Assembly (NCBI GenBank): GCA_946536925.1
Contig: CAMNFC010000006.1
Span: 1-41,944, forward strand
Direction: 5' to 3'
Length of the DNA stretch: 41,944 bases
Source: an uncultured Selenomonadales bacterium
GTDB lineage: Bacteria > Bacillota > Negativicutes > Selenomonadales > Selenomonadaceae
Positions 1-9,094 of the stretch are shown here, piece by piece. Every line of letters starts with the position of its first letter. The stretch's first letter is position 1. The notes beneath the pieces were generated by a model that saw only the letters and a program-made list of their open reading frames with translations, ran no database searches and had not been told where the DNA came from. Made by a program: the position numbers and the translations under genes.

Positions 1-113
1 AATATAATTGCGGCCAAAAAAATTCTTTTGTCACTTGCTTTGGTTATTTGCCGCGGCAAAAAAAAATCCTGCAACGTCGGATAAAATTACTTCGACAAAG
101 ATTTTCGCGGGCG

Positions 114-142
114 TTGACAGAAATTTTTCTTTCTGATAATTT
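114..142 (+). promoter_or_regulatory. putative sigma70-type promoter upstream of recT (TTGACA-17-TAATTT)
   Basis: TTGACA at 114-119, 17-nt spacer, TAATTT at 137-142, upstream of the recT start at 188. Confidence 0.55.
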
Positions 143-187
143 TTCAACACTGGGAAAAAATTTTTTTGCACGTGAGGAGGATGAATC

Positions 188-1009
188 ATGAATCGGGAAA
201 CTCCGACGCTCCAACAGCTTTTGAACTCCGCTGGAATCAAGCGACGCTTCGAGGAACTTTTGGACACATCCGCGCCGTCTTTCATCTCGTCGATACTTAC
301 GATCTTTCGCGGCAATCCGAAGCTGCAAGATTGTTCGCCCAACTCGATAATTACCGCCGCAGGAATCGCCGCCGCACTCAAGCTGCCGATAAATCCGTCG
401 CTGGGTTTCGCGCACATCGTGCCCTACAAAGGTCAAGCTCAATTTCAACTCGGCTGGAGAGGCTACATTCAAATGGCCATGCGCAGCGGACTTTATCGCA
501 CGCTCAACTCCGGCGCGGTTCGCGAAGGCCAGATAAAAGAAATTGATTTTGTCACGGGCGAAATCATTCGCGGCGAAAAAATTTCCGAAGAGATCGTGGG
601 CTACGTGGCGTACATGGAGCTGGTCAACGGCTTCAAAAAATCTTTGTACATGAGCGTCGAAGAACTTCAGGCTCACGCGCAAAAATATTCTCAAAGCTAC
701 GCCTACGATTTGCGTTCGGGCAGAAAATCTTCCGTGTGGACGACGAACTTTGACGCGATGGCGAAAAAAACCGTCCTCAAAAAACTTTTAAGCAACTTCG
801 GAATAATTTCAATCGATCAGCAAAGTTTGGCGTTGACGACGGCTCTGCAGGCCGACCAGGCGGTCATCACCGACGAGGGATTCAACTATATCGACAACGA
901 CCGCGGCGACGAAAAAGTTGTTCCCTTCAGCGACGTGATTCCTTTGCCCAAAGTCGACGACGAGAACGAGCCGACGCAAGAAAAAATTTCGGAGGAAAAA
1001 AATGATTGA
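188..1009 (+). CDS. recT: RecT-family single-strand annealing recombinase
   Basis: RecT-like protein (FISSILTIFRGNPKLQDCSPNSIITAAGIAAALKLPINPSLGFAHIVPYKGQAQFQLGWRGYIQMAMRSGLY); SD gtgaggaggatgaatcATG. Confidence 0.9.
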   Translation: MNRETPTLQQLLNSAGIKRRFEELLDTSAPSFISSILTIFRGNPKLQDCSPNSIITAAGIAAALKLPINPSLGFAHIVPYKGQAQFQLGWRGYIQMAMRSGLYRTLNSGAVREGQIKEIDFVTGEIIRGEKISEEIVGYVAYMELVNGFKKSLYMSVEELQAHAQKYSQSYAYDLRSGRKSSVWTTNFDAMAKKTVLKKLLSNFGIISIDQQSLALTTALQADQAVITDEGFNYIDNDRGDEKVVPFSDVIPLPKVDDENEPTQEKISEEKND

Positions 1010-1898
1010 CAAAAAAAATTTCAGCGCGAGCGATCGGGCAGCTATCCTCGTGGAAGCCTTGCCTTATATCCAAGAATTTCACGGCAAGACCGTCGTCATC
1101 AAATACGGCGGCAACGCAATGATAAACGACGCGCTCAAATCTTCCGTTATGCAGGACGTGGCGTTGATGAAGTTCGTGGGGATTAACGTTGTCATCGTGC
1201 ACGGCGGCGGCCCCGAAATCACCGGCTTCTTAAAAAAAATCGGCAAGGAAAGTTCGTTCGTCAGCGGCCTGCGCGTCACGGACGAAGAGACAGTCGAGAT
1301 CGCCGAGATGGTTTTGGACGGAAAAATTAATTCGGAGATCGTCACGCTGTTGAATCGTCGCGGGCTGCGGGCTGTCGGCTTGAGCGGAAAAGATGCTGAT
1401 TTGATTCGCGCGGAAAAAAAATTGGCGACTGTTTATGACGGCGGCGAGAAAACCAAAGTCGACATCGGCTACGTCGGCAAGGCCAAGCAGGTCAACATTC
1501 AAATCGTCAACGATTTAATCGCGCAAGGCTACGTCCCCGTGATCGCTCCCATCGGCGTGGGCGAAGACGGCGAAAGTTACAACATCAACGCGGATTACGT
1601 TGCGGCCGATATCGCGGGCGCACTCAAGGCTGAAAAACTTTTGCTCCTCACCGACACCGAAGGCGTTTACAAAAATTTCGAGGACAAAAAAAGTTTTATC
1701 TCCACGCTCAAAGCCGACGACGCCCGCGAATTTATAAAGAGCGGAATAATTTCCGGCGGAATGATTCCCAAAGTCGAAGCGTGCCTTCGGGCGATTGAAC
1801 GCGGCGCGAACAAAGCTTACATCCTCGACGGGCGGCTGGAGCATTCGATCATCTTGGAGCTGTTTACGGATTCGGGCATCGGCACGGAGGTCGAGTGA
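1002..1898 (+). CDS. argB: acetylglutamate kinase
   Basis: ArgB motifs (KYGGNAM, VIVHGGGPEI, GLSGKDADLI, IPKVEACLRAI). Confidence 0.96.
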   Translation: MIDKKNFSASDRAAILVEALPYIQEFHGKTVVIKYGGNAMINDALKSSVMQDVALMKFVGINVVIVHGGGPEITGFLKKIGKESSFVSGLRVTDEETVEIAEMVLDGKINSEIVTLLNRRGLRAVGLSGKDADLIRAEKKLATVYDGGEKTKVDIGYVGKAKQVNIQIVNDLIAQGYVPVIAPIGVGEDGESYNINADYVAADIAGALKAEKLLLLTDTEGVYKNFEDKKSFISTLKADDAREFIKSGIISGGMIPKVEACLRAIERGANKAYILDGRLEHSIILELFTDSGIGTEVE

Positions 1899-1927
1899 AT
1901 GGTCGACAAAAATTTATTTCTTTACGA
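1884..1927 (+). repeat. 44-bp exact direct repeat, copy A (argB 3' end plus GT paralog 1 start); copy B at 4403-4446
   Basis: acggaggtcgagtgaatggtcgacaaaaatttatttctttacga in both places. Confidence 0.9.
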
Positions 1928-3149
1928 TTTGGCGGTCGTGGCGATTTTCAAAAACGAAGAGTCTTATCTCAAAGAGTGGCTCGATTATCATCTGCTGGCC
2001 GGCGTCGATCATTTTTACCTTTATAACAACGAAAGCTCCGACGATTACAAAAAAATTCTCGCGCCGTACGTCGAAAAAAATTTGGTCACATTGATTGATT
2101 GGCCGGGAAAAATGATGCAAACGCCGGCCTATGAAGACGCGATTGAAAAATTTCGTTTCACTTGCCGCTTTATGGCTTTCATCGATCTGGACGAATTTAT
2201 TTTTCCCAAGACGAATGAAAAAATTTCCGAAGTCGTCAACAAAATTTTATCGCGCTACGAGAACGCGGCCGGACTCGGAATTAATTGGCAATGCTTCGGC
2301 TCCGGCGGTCTGATTAAAGCCGATTATTCCCGCGGCGTGCTCGAAAGGTTCACTCGTCGCGCACCGAGCGATTGGAAAAGTAATTCGGGTAAGGGTGGAA
2401 ATCTTTACAAAAAAGTTATCGACAACCCGCGCCTCATCCGCTATCGAATCAATCCGCACTTCAGCTTTTACTTCGACGAAAATTATGTCGTCAACTCCGA
2501 CGGTAAGCCTATTCCGCCCTGGTACGGCAACGATCCGATTCTCGCCGACAAAATCGTCGTCAATCATTACTTCACAAAATCGCGCGAAGAATTTTTGCTC
2601 AAACAAAAAAAGGGACGCGCCGACGGAAATACACTCGGTTTGCCCATGAAAGTCTTTTACACATTCGACCGCAACGAAGTTTTCGACGACGGGATTTTAA
2701 AGTATCGTGCCGCCCGCGCAGAAAATTTTTCTCTCGAAAATGACGACGCCCGAATCAATCGTGTGATAAATTCTCTCGTGCGGACGCTGACACAAAATCC
2801 GCCCGTTGAATCAAATCTTGAAACTTTTTTGACGTGCCGAGCCGTGGCTGAAAAATTTCAGATAAAAATCGGCGACACCTTCGCGGAAGAAATTGCGCTG
2901 GCTTGGATTTATCGGACGCTGAACGAAATGACGACGCGAGCTCAAGTTCAAATGTTCCTGCGCGTTTTGCCCGAAATTTTGTCGCGGCCGTTCCCCGTGT
3001 GCAAAGAAATTCTTCGACTGACTCAAAGCGAAGTAATTCCAAACTTGCGCGAGACTTTGAAAAACGGCGACGTTATGACCGGCGGCGAAGATTGGAAGAG
3101 ACGCGCCGATTGGCAATACGTCAAAAAACTTTTGCGCTTGATAAAATAA
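1899..3149 (+). CDS. GT92/DUF23-like glycosyltransferase, tandem paralog 1
   Basis: AIFKNEESYLKEWLDYHLLAGVDHFYLYNNESSDD and FIDLDEFIFP (DxD-type) motifs. Confidence 0.85.
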   Translation: MVDKNLFLYDLAVVAIFKNEESYLKEWLDYHLLAGVDHFYLYNNESSDDYKKILAPYVEKNLVTLIDWPGKMMQTPAYEDAIEKFRFTCRFMAFIDLDEFIFPKTNEKISEVVNKILSRYENAAGLGINWQCFGSGGLIKADYSRGVLERFTRRAPSDWKSNSGKGGNLYKKVIDNPRLIRYRINPHFSFYFDENYVVNSDGKPIPPWYGNDPILADKIVVNHYFTKSREEFLLKQKKGRADGNTLGLPMKVFYTFDRNEVFDDGILKYRAARAENFSLENDDARINRVINSLVRTLTQNPPVESNLETFLTCRAVAEKFQIKIGDTFAEEIALAWIYRTLNEMTTRAQVQMFLRVLPEILSRPFPVCKEILRLTQSEVIPNLRETLKNGDVMTGGEDWKRRADWQYVKKLLRLIK

Positions 3150-3164
3150 TTTCGAGGTGATTTA

Positions 3165-4403
3165 ATGGTCGACAAAAATTTATTTCTGCATGACTTGGCG
3201 GTCGTCGCGATTTTCAAGGACGAAGGACATTACATTAAAGAGTGGCTCGATTATCATCTGCCGGCGGGCGTCGATCACTTTTATCTTTACAACAACGAAA
3301 GCTCCGACGATTATAAAAAAATTCTCGCGCCGTACGTCGAGAAAAATTTGGTCACGCTCATCGATTGGCCGGGCAAAGTTATGCAACATCTCGCATACAA
3401 CGACGCCGTTGAAAAATTTCGTTTCACTTGCCGACGCATTGCCTTCATCGACCTGGACGAATTTATCTTTCCCAAGACGAATCAAAAAATTTCTGAAGTC
3501 GTTGACAAAATTTTATCTCCCGTTGCGAACGCGGCGGCTCTCGCTGTCAACTGGCAAATCTTCGGCTCCAACGGTTTGGATAAGGTCGATTATTCCCGCG
3601 GCGTCCTCGAAAGATTCACTCGTCGCGCGTCGAAGGACAGAATTTTTTTGGACGATGACGGAAACAGATCGGGCACGGCTCACGTCAAAATTATTGCCAA
3701 CCCGCGCCTCGTCCGAAATATTCAAAGCCCGCATCACGCCGTTTACTTCGACGGAAAATCTGCAATCAACTCCAACGGAGAAATTGTGCCCGAACGGTTT
3801 AACTTCCCTCCGCTTTACGAAAAAATTGTCGTGAATCATTATTGCATAAAAAGCCGCGAAGAATTTTTGTTTAAGCAGACGAAGCGGCGCGCTGACAGAG
3901 ACGGCGACATAGACATGAATTATTTTATCGTCAATGACTGCAACGACGAATTCGACGACGGGATTTTGAGCTATCGTGCCGCCCGCGAAAAAAATTTTTC
4001 CTTCGAGAGCGACGAGCAACGAATTTCCCGCGTGATAAATTCTCTCGTGCGGACGCTGACACAAAATCCGCCAACTGAATCCAAGCTCGAAACTTTTTTG
4101 ACGTGCCGAGCCGTGGCGGAAAAATTTCAAATAAAAATCGGCGACACTTTCGCGGAAGAGATCGCGCTGGCTTGGATTCATCAAAGCTTGAGCCGAGACG
4201 ATGATTTGACTTTTGCCGACCTGGAACTTTTAATCGACGTGCTGCCGGAAATTTTGTCACGGCCGTTCCCGCTGACCAAAAAAATCCTGCAAATCTTTTT
4301 GTCGAGAGGATTGCCCGCGATGTTGATCTCCTTAAAAAATTCTACTCGGTTTACAGACTACAAAAATCTTTCAACCTTGCGAAGATTCTTGAAAGTGATT
4401 TAA
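3165..4403 (+). CDS. GT92/DUF23-like glycosyltransferase, tandem paralog 2
   Basis: same family motifs; C-terminal half nearly identical to paralog 1. Confidence 0.85.
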   Translation: MVDKNLFLHDLAVVAIFKDEGHYIKEWLDYHLPAGVDHFYLYNNESSDDYKKILAPYVEKNLVTLIDWPGKVMQHLAYNDAVEKFRFTCRRIAFIDLDEFIFPKTNQKISEVVDKILSPVANAAALAVNWQIFGSNGLDKVDYSRGVLERFTRRASKDRIFLDDDGNRSGTAHVKIIANPRLVRNIQSPHHAVYFDGKSAINSNGEIVPERFNFPPLYEKIVVNHYCIKSREEFLFKQTKRRADRDGDIDMNYFIVNDCNDEFDDGILSYRAAREKNFSFESDEQRISRVINSLVRTLTQNPPTESKLETFLTCRAVAEKFQIKIGDTFAEEIALAWIHQSLSRDDDLTFADLELLIDVLPEILSRPFPLTKKILQIFLSRGLPAMLISLKNSTRFTDYKNLSTLRRFLKVI

Positions 4404-4446
4404 CGGAGGTCGAGTGAATGGTCGACAAAAATTTATTTCTTTACGA
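4403..4446 (+). repeat. 44-bp exact direct repeat, copy B (leader plus start of GT paralog 3)
   Basis: identical to 1884-1927, including the gaggtcgagtga that forms the end of argB in copy A. Confidence 0.9.
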
Positions 4447-5653
4447 CTTGGCGGTCGTTGCAATTCTGAAAAACGAGGCTCCTTATCTCAAAGAGTGGTT
4501 GGATTATCATCTCCTGGCCGGCGTCGATCATTTTTTTCTTTATGACAACGACAGCCCCGACAATCAGTCCGAAGTCGTCGCGCCGTACGTTGCGGCCGGT
4601 CTCGTCGATTATTTTTCTTTGCCGGGAAAAGTTATGCAGGCAGTCGCTTATAATGACGCGCCGAAAAGATTTAAATTCTTCAGCCGATACATGACTTTCA
4701 TCGACGGCGACGAATTCATCTTCCCGAAAAGCAATCGTTCTGTCGTTGAGGTCGTCGACGAAATTTTATCGGGCGTTCCGAACGCTGCGGGCGTGGCGGT
4801 CAACATTCACAACTTCGGCTCCAACGGCCACGACAAAGCTGATTATTCCCGCGGCGTGCTCGAAAGATTTACTCGTCGCGCACCGAGCAACTGGATTCGT
4901 TCGGAAGTTCCGCGCGGCAACCAACTCGTCAGCTCAATTTTAAATCCTCGCGCGATAAAATTTTTGCCCAATCCTCACTGCGCGATTTATCTTGAAAATT
5001 TTTTTGCCGTCAACGAAAACGGCGACCGCGTGCCCGGATATTCCAATGAGCCCGTGACCGCCGAAAAAATCGTCATGAATCATTACAACACAAAGTCCCG
5101 CGAAGAGTACCGGAAAAAAATTGAGCGCGGAATGGCAGATAAAGTTCACAACGTTTACGACATGAAATTTTTTGAGATTCGCGACCGCAACGAAGTTTTC
5201 GACGACGGGATTTTAAAATATCGTGCCGCCCGCGAAAAAAATTTTTCTCTCGAAGACGCGGCAAAAAAATTTTCGCGCGTGACGGAGGCTCTGATTGAAA
5301 ATTTGTCGGCCGAAAAAATTTCTTTGGAGGCGGCTCTGACTTGTCGGGCGTTGAGCTCTTTTTTGCTGAAAAAATTTCCGCGCGACAAAGACAGTTGGAA
5401 AATTTGCGAGGAAAAATCTCTTGAGGCAATTTTAAAATCTTTGAGCGGAATAAATTTTTCCGAGGCTCAACTTTTTGTCCGCGAGCTGCCCAATCTTTTA
5501 AACTTGCCGTATCCGGCCGCAAAAGAAATTCGGGTCGCGGCGTCGCAAATTATTTCGCAGATGAAAGAAATTTATCGCCTCAACGGATTTTGGAAAGATT
5601 TCGTCGAGGCGGATTATCTGCAAGATTTTTTTAAGGAGGAATTTGGACAATAA
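4418..5653 (+). CDS. GT92/DUF23-like glycosyltransferase, tandem paralog 3
   Basis: same N-terminal motifs (AILKNEAPYLKEWLDYHLLAGVDHFFLYDNDSPDN, FIDGDEFIFPKS); divergent C-terminal half. Confidence 0.85.
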   Translation: MVDKNLFLYDLAVVAILKNEAPYLKEWLDYHLLAGVDHFFLYDNDSPDNQSEVVAPYVAAGLVDYFSLPGKVMQAVAYNDAPKRFKFFSRYMTFIDGDEFIFPKSNRSVVEVVDEILSGVPNAAGVAVNIHNFGSNGHDKADYSRGVLERFTRRAPSNWIRSEVPRGNQLVSSILNPRAIKFLPNPHCAIYLENFFAVNENGDRVPGYSNEPVTAEKIVMNHYNTKSREEYRKKIERGMADKVHNVYDMKFFEIRDRNEVFDDGILKYRAAREKNFSLEDAAKKFSRVTEALIENLSAEKISLEAALTCRALSSFLLKKFPRDKDSWKICEEKSLEAILKSLSGINFSEAQLFVRELPNLLNLPYPAAKEIRVAASQIISQMKEIYRLNGFWKDFVEADYLQDFFKEEFGQ

Positions 5654-5685
5654 ATTTTTGATCAATCATGAAAGGAAGTTTTATC

Positions 5686-6492
5686 ATGAGGAAAAATTTT
5701 TTACTGTTCGCGATGATTTTAACGGCGGTGATTTTGAGCGGCTGCGGCTCTTCGGGCGACGAGCAGTCAATCAAAATCGGCACGCTCACTCAACTGAACA
5801 CGACGCCCGAAAAGGCAACAAAACTTGTCAGCGGCGGGCAAATGAATTTCTTCGACAATTTTAACTCGATGCAAATGGCTCTATCGTCGGGCAACGTTCA
5901 TGTGATTCAAACTTACGGCAGCGTCGCAAAGTACATGACCGCGCAAAATCCCGAACTCAAAATCAACGAGAGCCAAACCGTTCACCTTGTCGATGATTTT
6001 TGCTGTGCGATGCGTGAAGAGGATGTCGAGTTAAAAAATTCTTTCAATTCGGCGATTGAAGCAATGAAGTCCGACGGCACGCTCGACGTTCTCGTTTATA
6101 AATACGTCACAAAATTTAAAGACACTCCGGTTTCCGTTGAGATTAAAAATATCGAAGGCGCAGACACGATTAAAGTCGGCATCACGGGAGATTTGCCCAT
6201 GCTCGATTACGTTTTGCCCGACGGCAGACCCGCAGGCTTCAACACCGCCGTGCTGTCGGAAATTTCCGAGCGTATCGGAAAAAATTTTGAACTCGTGCAG
6301 ATTGAAAGTGCCGCCCGCGCCGCCGCTCTTACTTCGGGGCAAGTTGACGTTGTCTTTTGGGTTGTCGTCCCCGCCGACGGTTCAGACCGCCCGAAAGATT
6401 TTGACACGCCCGCAGGAGTCGCCGTCACCGAGCCTTACTATCAGGACGCCGTGGTCAATGTAAATCTTTCGACTTTGGACATTGATTTTTGA
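5686..6492 (+). CDS. lipoprotein with SBP_bac_3-like substrate-binding segments
   Basis: signal peptide with lipobox LSGC; IKVGITGDLPMLDYVLPDGRPAGFNTAVLSEISERIG typical of extracellular solute-binding family 3. Confidence 0.7.
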   Translation: MRKNFLLFAMILTAVILSGCGSSGDEQSIKIGTLTQLNTTPEKATKLVSGGQMNFFDNFNSMQMALSSGNVHVIQTYGSVAKYMTAQNPELKINESQTVHLVDDFCCAMREEDVELKNSFNSAIEAMKSDGTLDVLVYKYVTKFKDTPVSVEIKNIEGADTIKVGITGDLPMLDYVLPDGRPAGFNTAVLSEISERIGKNFELVQIESAARAAALTSGQVDVVFWVVVPADGSDRPKDFDTPAGVAVTEPYYQDAVVNVNLSTLDIDF

Positions 6493-6506
6493 AAGGAGTT
6501 TGGACA

Positions 6507-7730
6507 ATGATTGAGTTTAAAAATTTTGACTTCGACGACAACGAACGCTACATGGATCATTTGAGCCGCTGCATTCAAATTTCGTCGAACGCCTCGCCGC
6601 TTCTTTTGCTTGCCGGCCGAGAAAAAAACAAAATCCTGCGCGGCTACGCCGAAGATCTTTGCTGGCACAAATTTTCTGCCGACGACATGGAAATTTGGGG
6701 GCCGCCCGTCGGCGATTGGGACGAAATCGACTGGAAAAAAGTTTTTGCAAAGCACGTGCCCGCCGGAACCGTTTTTAATTTCGTGCCGGAATATCTTTTG
6801 AAGATTTGGCAGCGCGAACTGGGCGACGCGATTGAAATCGACGAAGACCGCGACATGTGGGATTATATTTTGTATCTCGACCGCATGGAAAAACTTTCGG
6901 GCAAAAAGATGAAGAGGATCCGCAACGACCGCAACTCCTTTGAAAAAAATTTTAACTACACTGTCGAGGAGATCACGCCGAAAATTTTTAATGAGCTGTG
7001 GCTTTTCCACGTCGGCGCAGAAAAAAATCTTCAAGACCGCGTCGATAACGTCGAGCTGGCTAAAGACGACAGCGATCAATTTCTTTTCGCGATTGAACAC
7101 TGGAATGAGCTGAAAAATCTTTTCGGCTTCGTGATTCGCGTCGACGGACAGATTGTTGCCTACTCAGTCGACGAAATTATCGACGAGACGCACTCAATCG
7201 GGCTTTTTGCCAAGGGCGATTACAAATTCGACGGCGTGAATTACTTCGCCTATTGGTACGACGCAAAAGTCAATTTGGAGCGCGGAATCGTCACGGAAAA
7301 TTTGATGGACGACGTCGGCGAAGAAAATTTGCGCTTCTTCAAGGAGCATCTTTGCCCGCTGGTCATGCTGAAAAAGTTTATCGTGACTTATTCGCCCGCA
7401 GAAAAAATTCTCGACGTAAAAATTTCTTCCAAACGCGACGGAGACAATTTGACGCTGAAAATTTCGGGCAAGCTCAACACCGACGCTTCCAACTCCGCCA
7501 AAAACGAAATTTTGTCCGCGCTCGACGGCGTAAAAAATCTTACGTTCGATTTGAACGGCCTGGAATACATTTCGTCTTCGGGCTTGAGGATTTTGATTGC
7601 GGCGATGAAAAAAATTCGTGCACAGGGCGGCACGATGACTGTTCAAAATGTCGGCGAGCAAGTCCGTGATGTTTTGAACATGACGGGCTTTGCGCAGATT
7701 TTCAATTTGACTTGGAGGCCTAACATTTAA
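6507..7730 (+). CDS. DUF2156 (LPG_synthase_C/GNAT-like) domain fused to C-terminal STAS domain
   Basis: N-terminal ~300 aa DUF2156-like; C-terminal ~95 aa STAS (LTLKISGKLNTDAS...LTFDLNGLEYISSSGLRILIAAMKKI); SD ggagtttggacaATG. Confidence 0.75.
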   Translation: MIEFKNFDFDDNERYMDHLSRCIQISSNASPLLLLAGREKNKILRGYAEDLCWHKFSADDMEIWGPPVGDWDEIDWKKVFAKHVPAGTVFNFVPEYLLKIWQRELGDAIEIDEDRDMWDYILYLDRMEKLSGKKMKRIRNDRNSFEKNFNYTVEEITPKIFNELWLFHVGAEKNLQDRVDNVELAKDDSDQFLFAIEHWNELKNLFGFVIRVDGQIVAYSVDEIIDETHSIGLFAKGDYKFDGVNYFAYWYDAKVNLERGIVTENLMDDVGEENLRFFKEHLCPLVMLKKFIVTYSPAEKILDVKISSKRDGDNLTLKISGKLNTDASNSAKNEILSALDGVKNLTFDLNGLEYISSSGLRILIAAMKKIRAQGGTMTVQNVGEQVRDVLNMTGFAQIFNLTWRPNI

Positions 7731-9082
7731 TGCACGACGATTTTTTTTCCACGGTCGGCGAAATCGTCAAGTACGGCGGCGCGACTTTTGCGGCTCTGGT
7801 CGCAATGAGCATTTACACGATGACGGACGGTTTTTTCGTCGGGAACTGGGTGGGCACCGATGCCCTGGAGGCCATGGCTTTAATTTTTCCGGTCACGATG
7901 ATTTTTTCCGCAATCGGCGTTTTGTTTGAGACGGGCGGCTCGGCTGTGGTCTCTGAAAAAATCGGCGCGGGCAAAAAAAATCTTTCCGAAAAAATCATGC
8001 GGACGAATTATCTTTGCGCGCTGATAATCGGAGCGGTCGTCGCGATCGTCGGAAATATTTTTATCGAGTCGCTGTTCAAATTTTTGCCGAACACCACGGC
8101 CGAAGTTCATATCGTCGAGCTGGCGATTTCATTTTTGCGGATAACGCTGTGCGGCGTGCCGTTCCTCCTGGTGATTAATTTGACGGGGGCTTTCATGCGT
8201 TGCGTCGAACAGCCCGGGCATGTTTTCTTTTTGGTCGGCTCCTCCGCTCTGTCGAACATAATTTTGGACGCGCTGTTTATAATCGTGTTCGGCTGGGGTT
8301 TGAGAGGCGCGGCTTTGGCGACGATGCTGGCACAAATTTTCGGCGCGGCGATTGCTTTCTGGTATTTCAAATTCTCCCGACAAAAATTTTCAAGCCCGTT
8401 GAGTTTTTCAAGCCTCGGACACATTTTCCAAGAATTTAAAATCGGCGCGGGCTTCGCGGTCGCAACGGTTATGATGTCCTTCATCGAATATTTCATAAAC
8501 GCAACGATCTTGCAATACGACGCGGCGGATTTGTTGGCGACGGTGACGATCTCGAATATAATTTTGTCGTTCGTCTTCCTTCCGCTCAACGGTTTGGACA
8601 CGGGCATTCAACCGCTGGTGAGCAGACTTTACGCCGCGCACCAAGAGCAACATTGCCTGCGTGTCATGCGCTACGGATTTTTCTTGACGTGCGTTTTGAC
8701 GCTCGCGATTTACGTCGTGCTGATGATTTTCACGGAAGAGCTGATAAAAATTTTTATCGCCGGCGACGAAACCATCACGCCCGACATGATCGTCTTCTTG
8801 CGCGCGATGTTCCTCTTGCAACCGTTCGTCGGGCTTTACACTTGGCTGAGCGGAATCATGGCGGCGTTGGAGGACGAGTGGCGCAACCTTGTGATAAGTT
8901 TGGTGCCGCTGTTCGTGCAGGTGCCGCTCATTTGGTTCCTGCCAAAAATTTTGCCGATAGAATATCTCGCGCTGAATTATTCGATAAACGACGTGGCGGA
9001 GGCTTTGCTCGCGTTCATTTTGATTCGTTCGCTGCTCAAGGAAAAAAATCTTTCGTTCAAAAAAATTTTTCACTCGCGCTGA
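7730..9082 (+). CDS. MATE family efflux transporter
   Basis: 12-TM protein with MATE features (MSIYTMTDGFFVGNWVGTDALEAMALIFPV...LFETGGSAVVSEKIGAG). Confidence 0.9.
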   Translation: MHDDFFSTVGEIVKYGGATFAALVAMSIYTMTDGFFVGNWVGTDALEAMALIFPVTMIFSAIGVLFETGGSAVVSEKIGAGKKNLSEKIMRTNYLCALIIGAVVAIVGNIFIESLFKFLPNTTAEVHIVELAISFLRITLCGVPFLLVINLTGAFMRCVEQPGHVFFLVGSSALSNIILDALFIIVFGWGLRGAALATMLAQIFGAAIAFWYFKFSRQKFSSPLSFSSLGHIFQEFKIGAGFAVATVMMSFIEYFINATILQYDAADLLATVTISNIILSFVFLPLNGLDTGIQPLVSRLYAAHQEQHCLRVMRYGFFLTCVLTLAIYVVLMIFTEELIKIFIAGDETITPDMIVFLRAMFLLQPFVGLYTWLSGIMAALEDEWRNLVISLVPLFVQVPLIWFLPKILPIEYLALNYSINDVAEALLAFILIRSLLKEKNLSFKKIFHSR

Positions 9083-9094
9083 GGGATCGCTGCA

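Noticed and set aside
1884-4446. CRISPR-like or phase-variation repeats around the glycosyltransferases
   Set aside because: Only gene-duplication homology and one 44-bp pair were seen; no regular spacer array and no inverted invertase sites.
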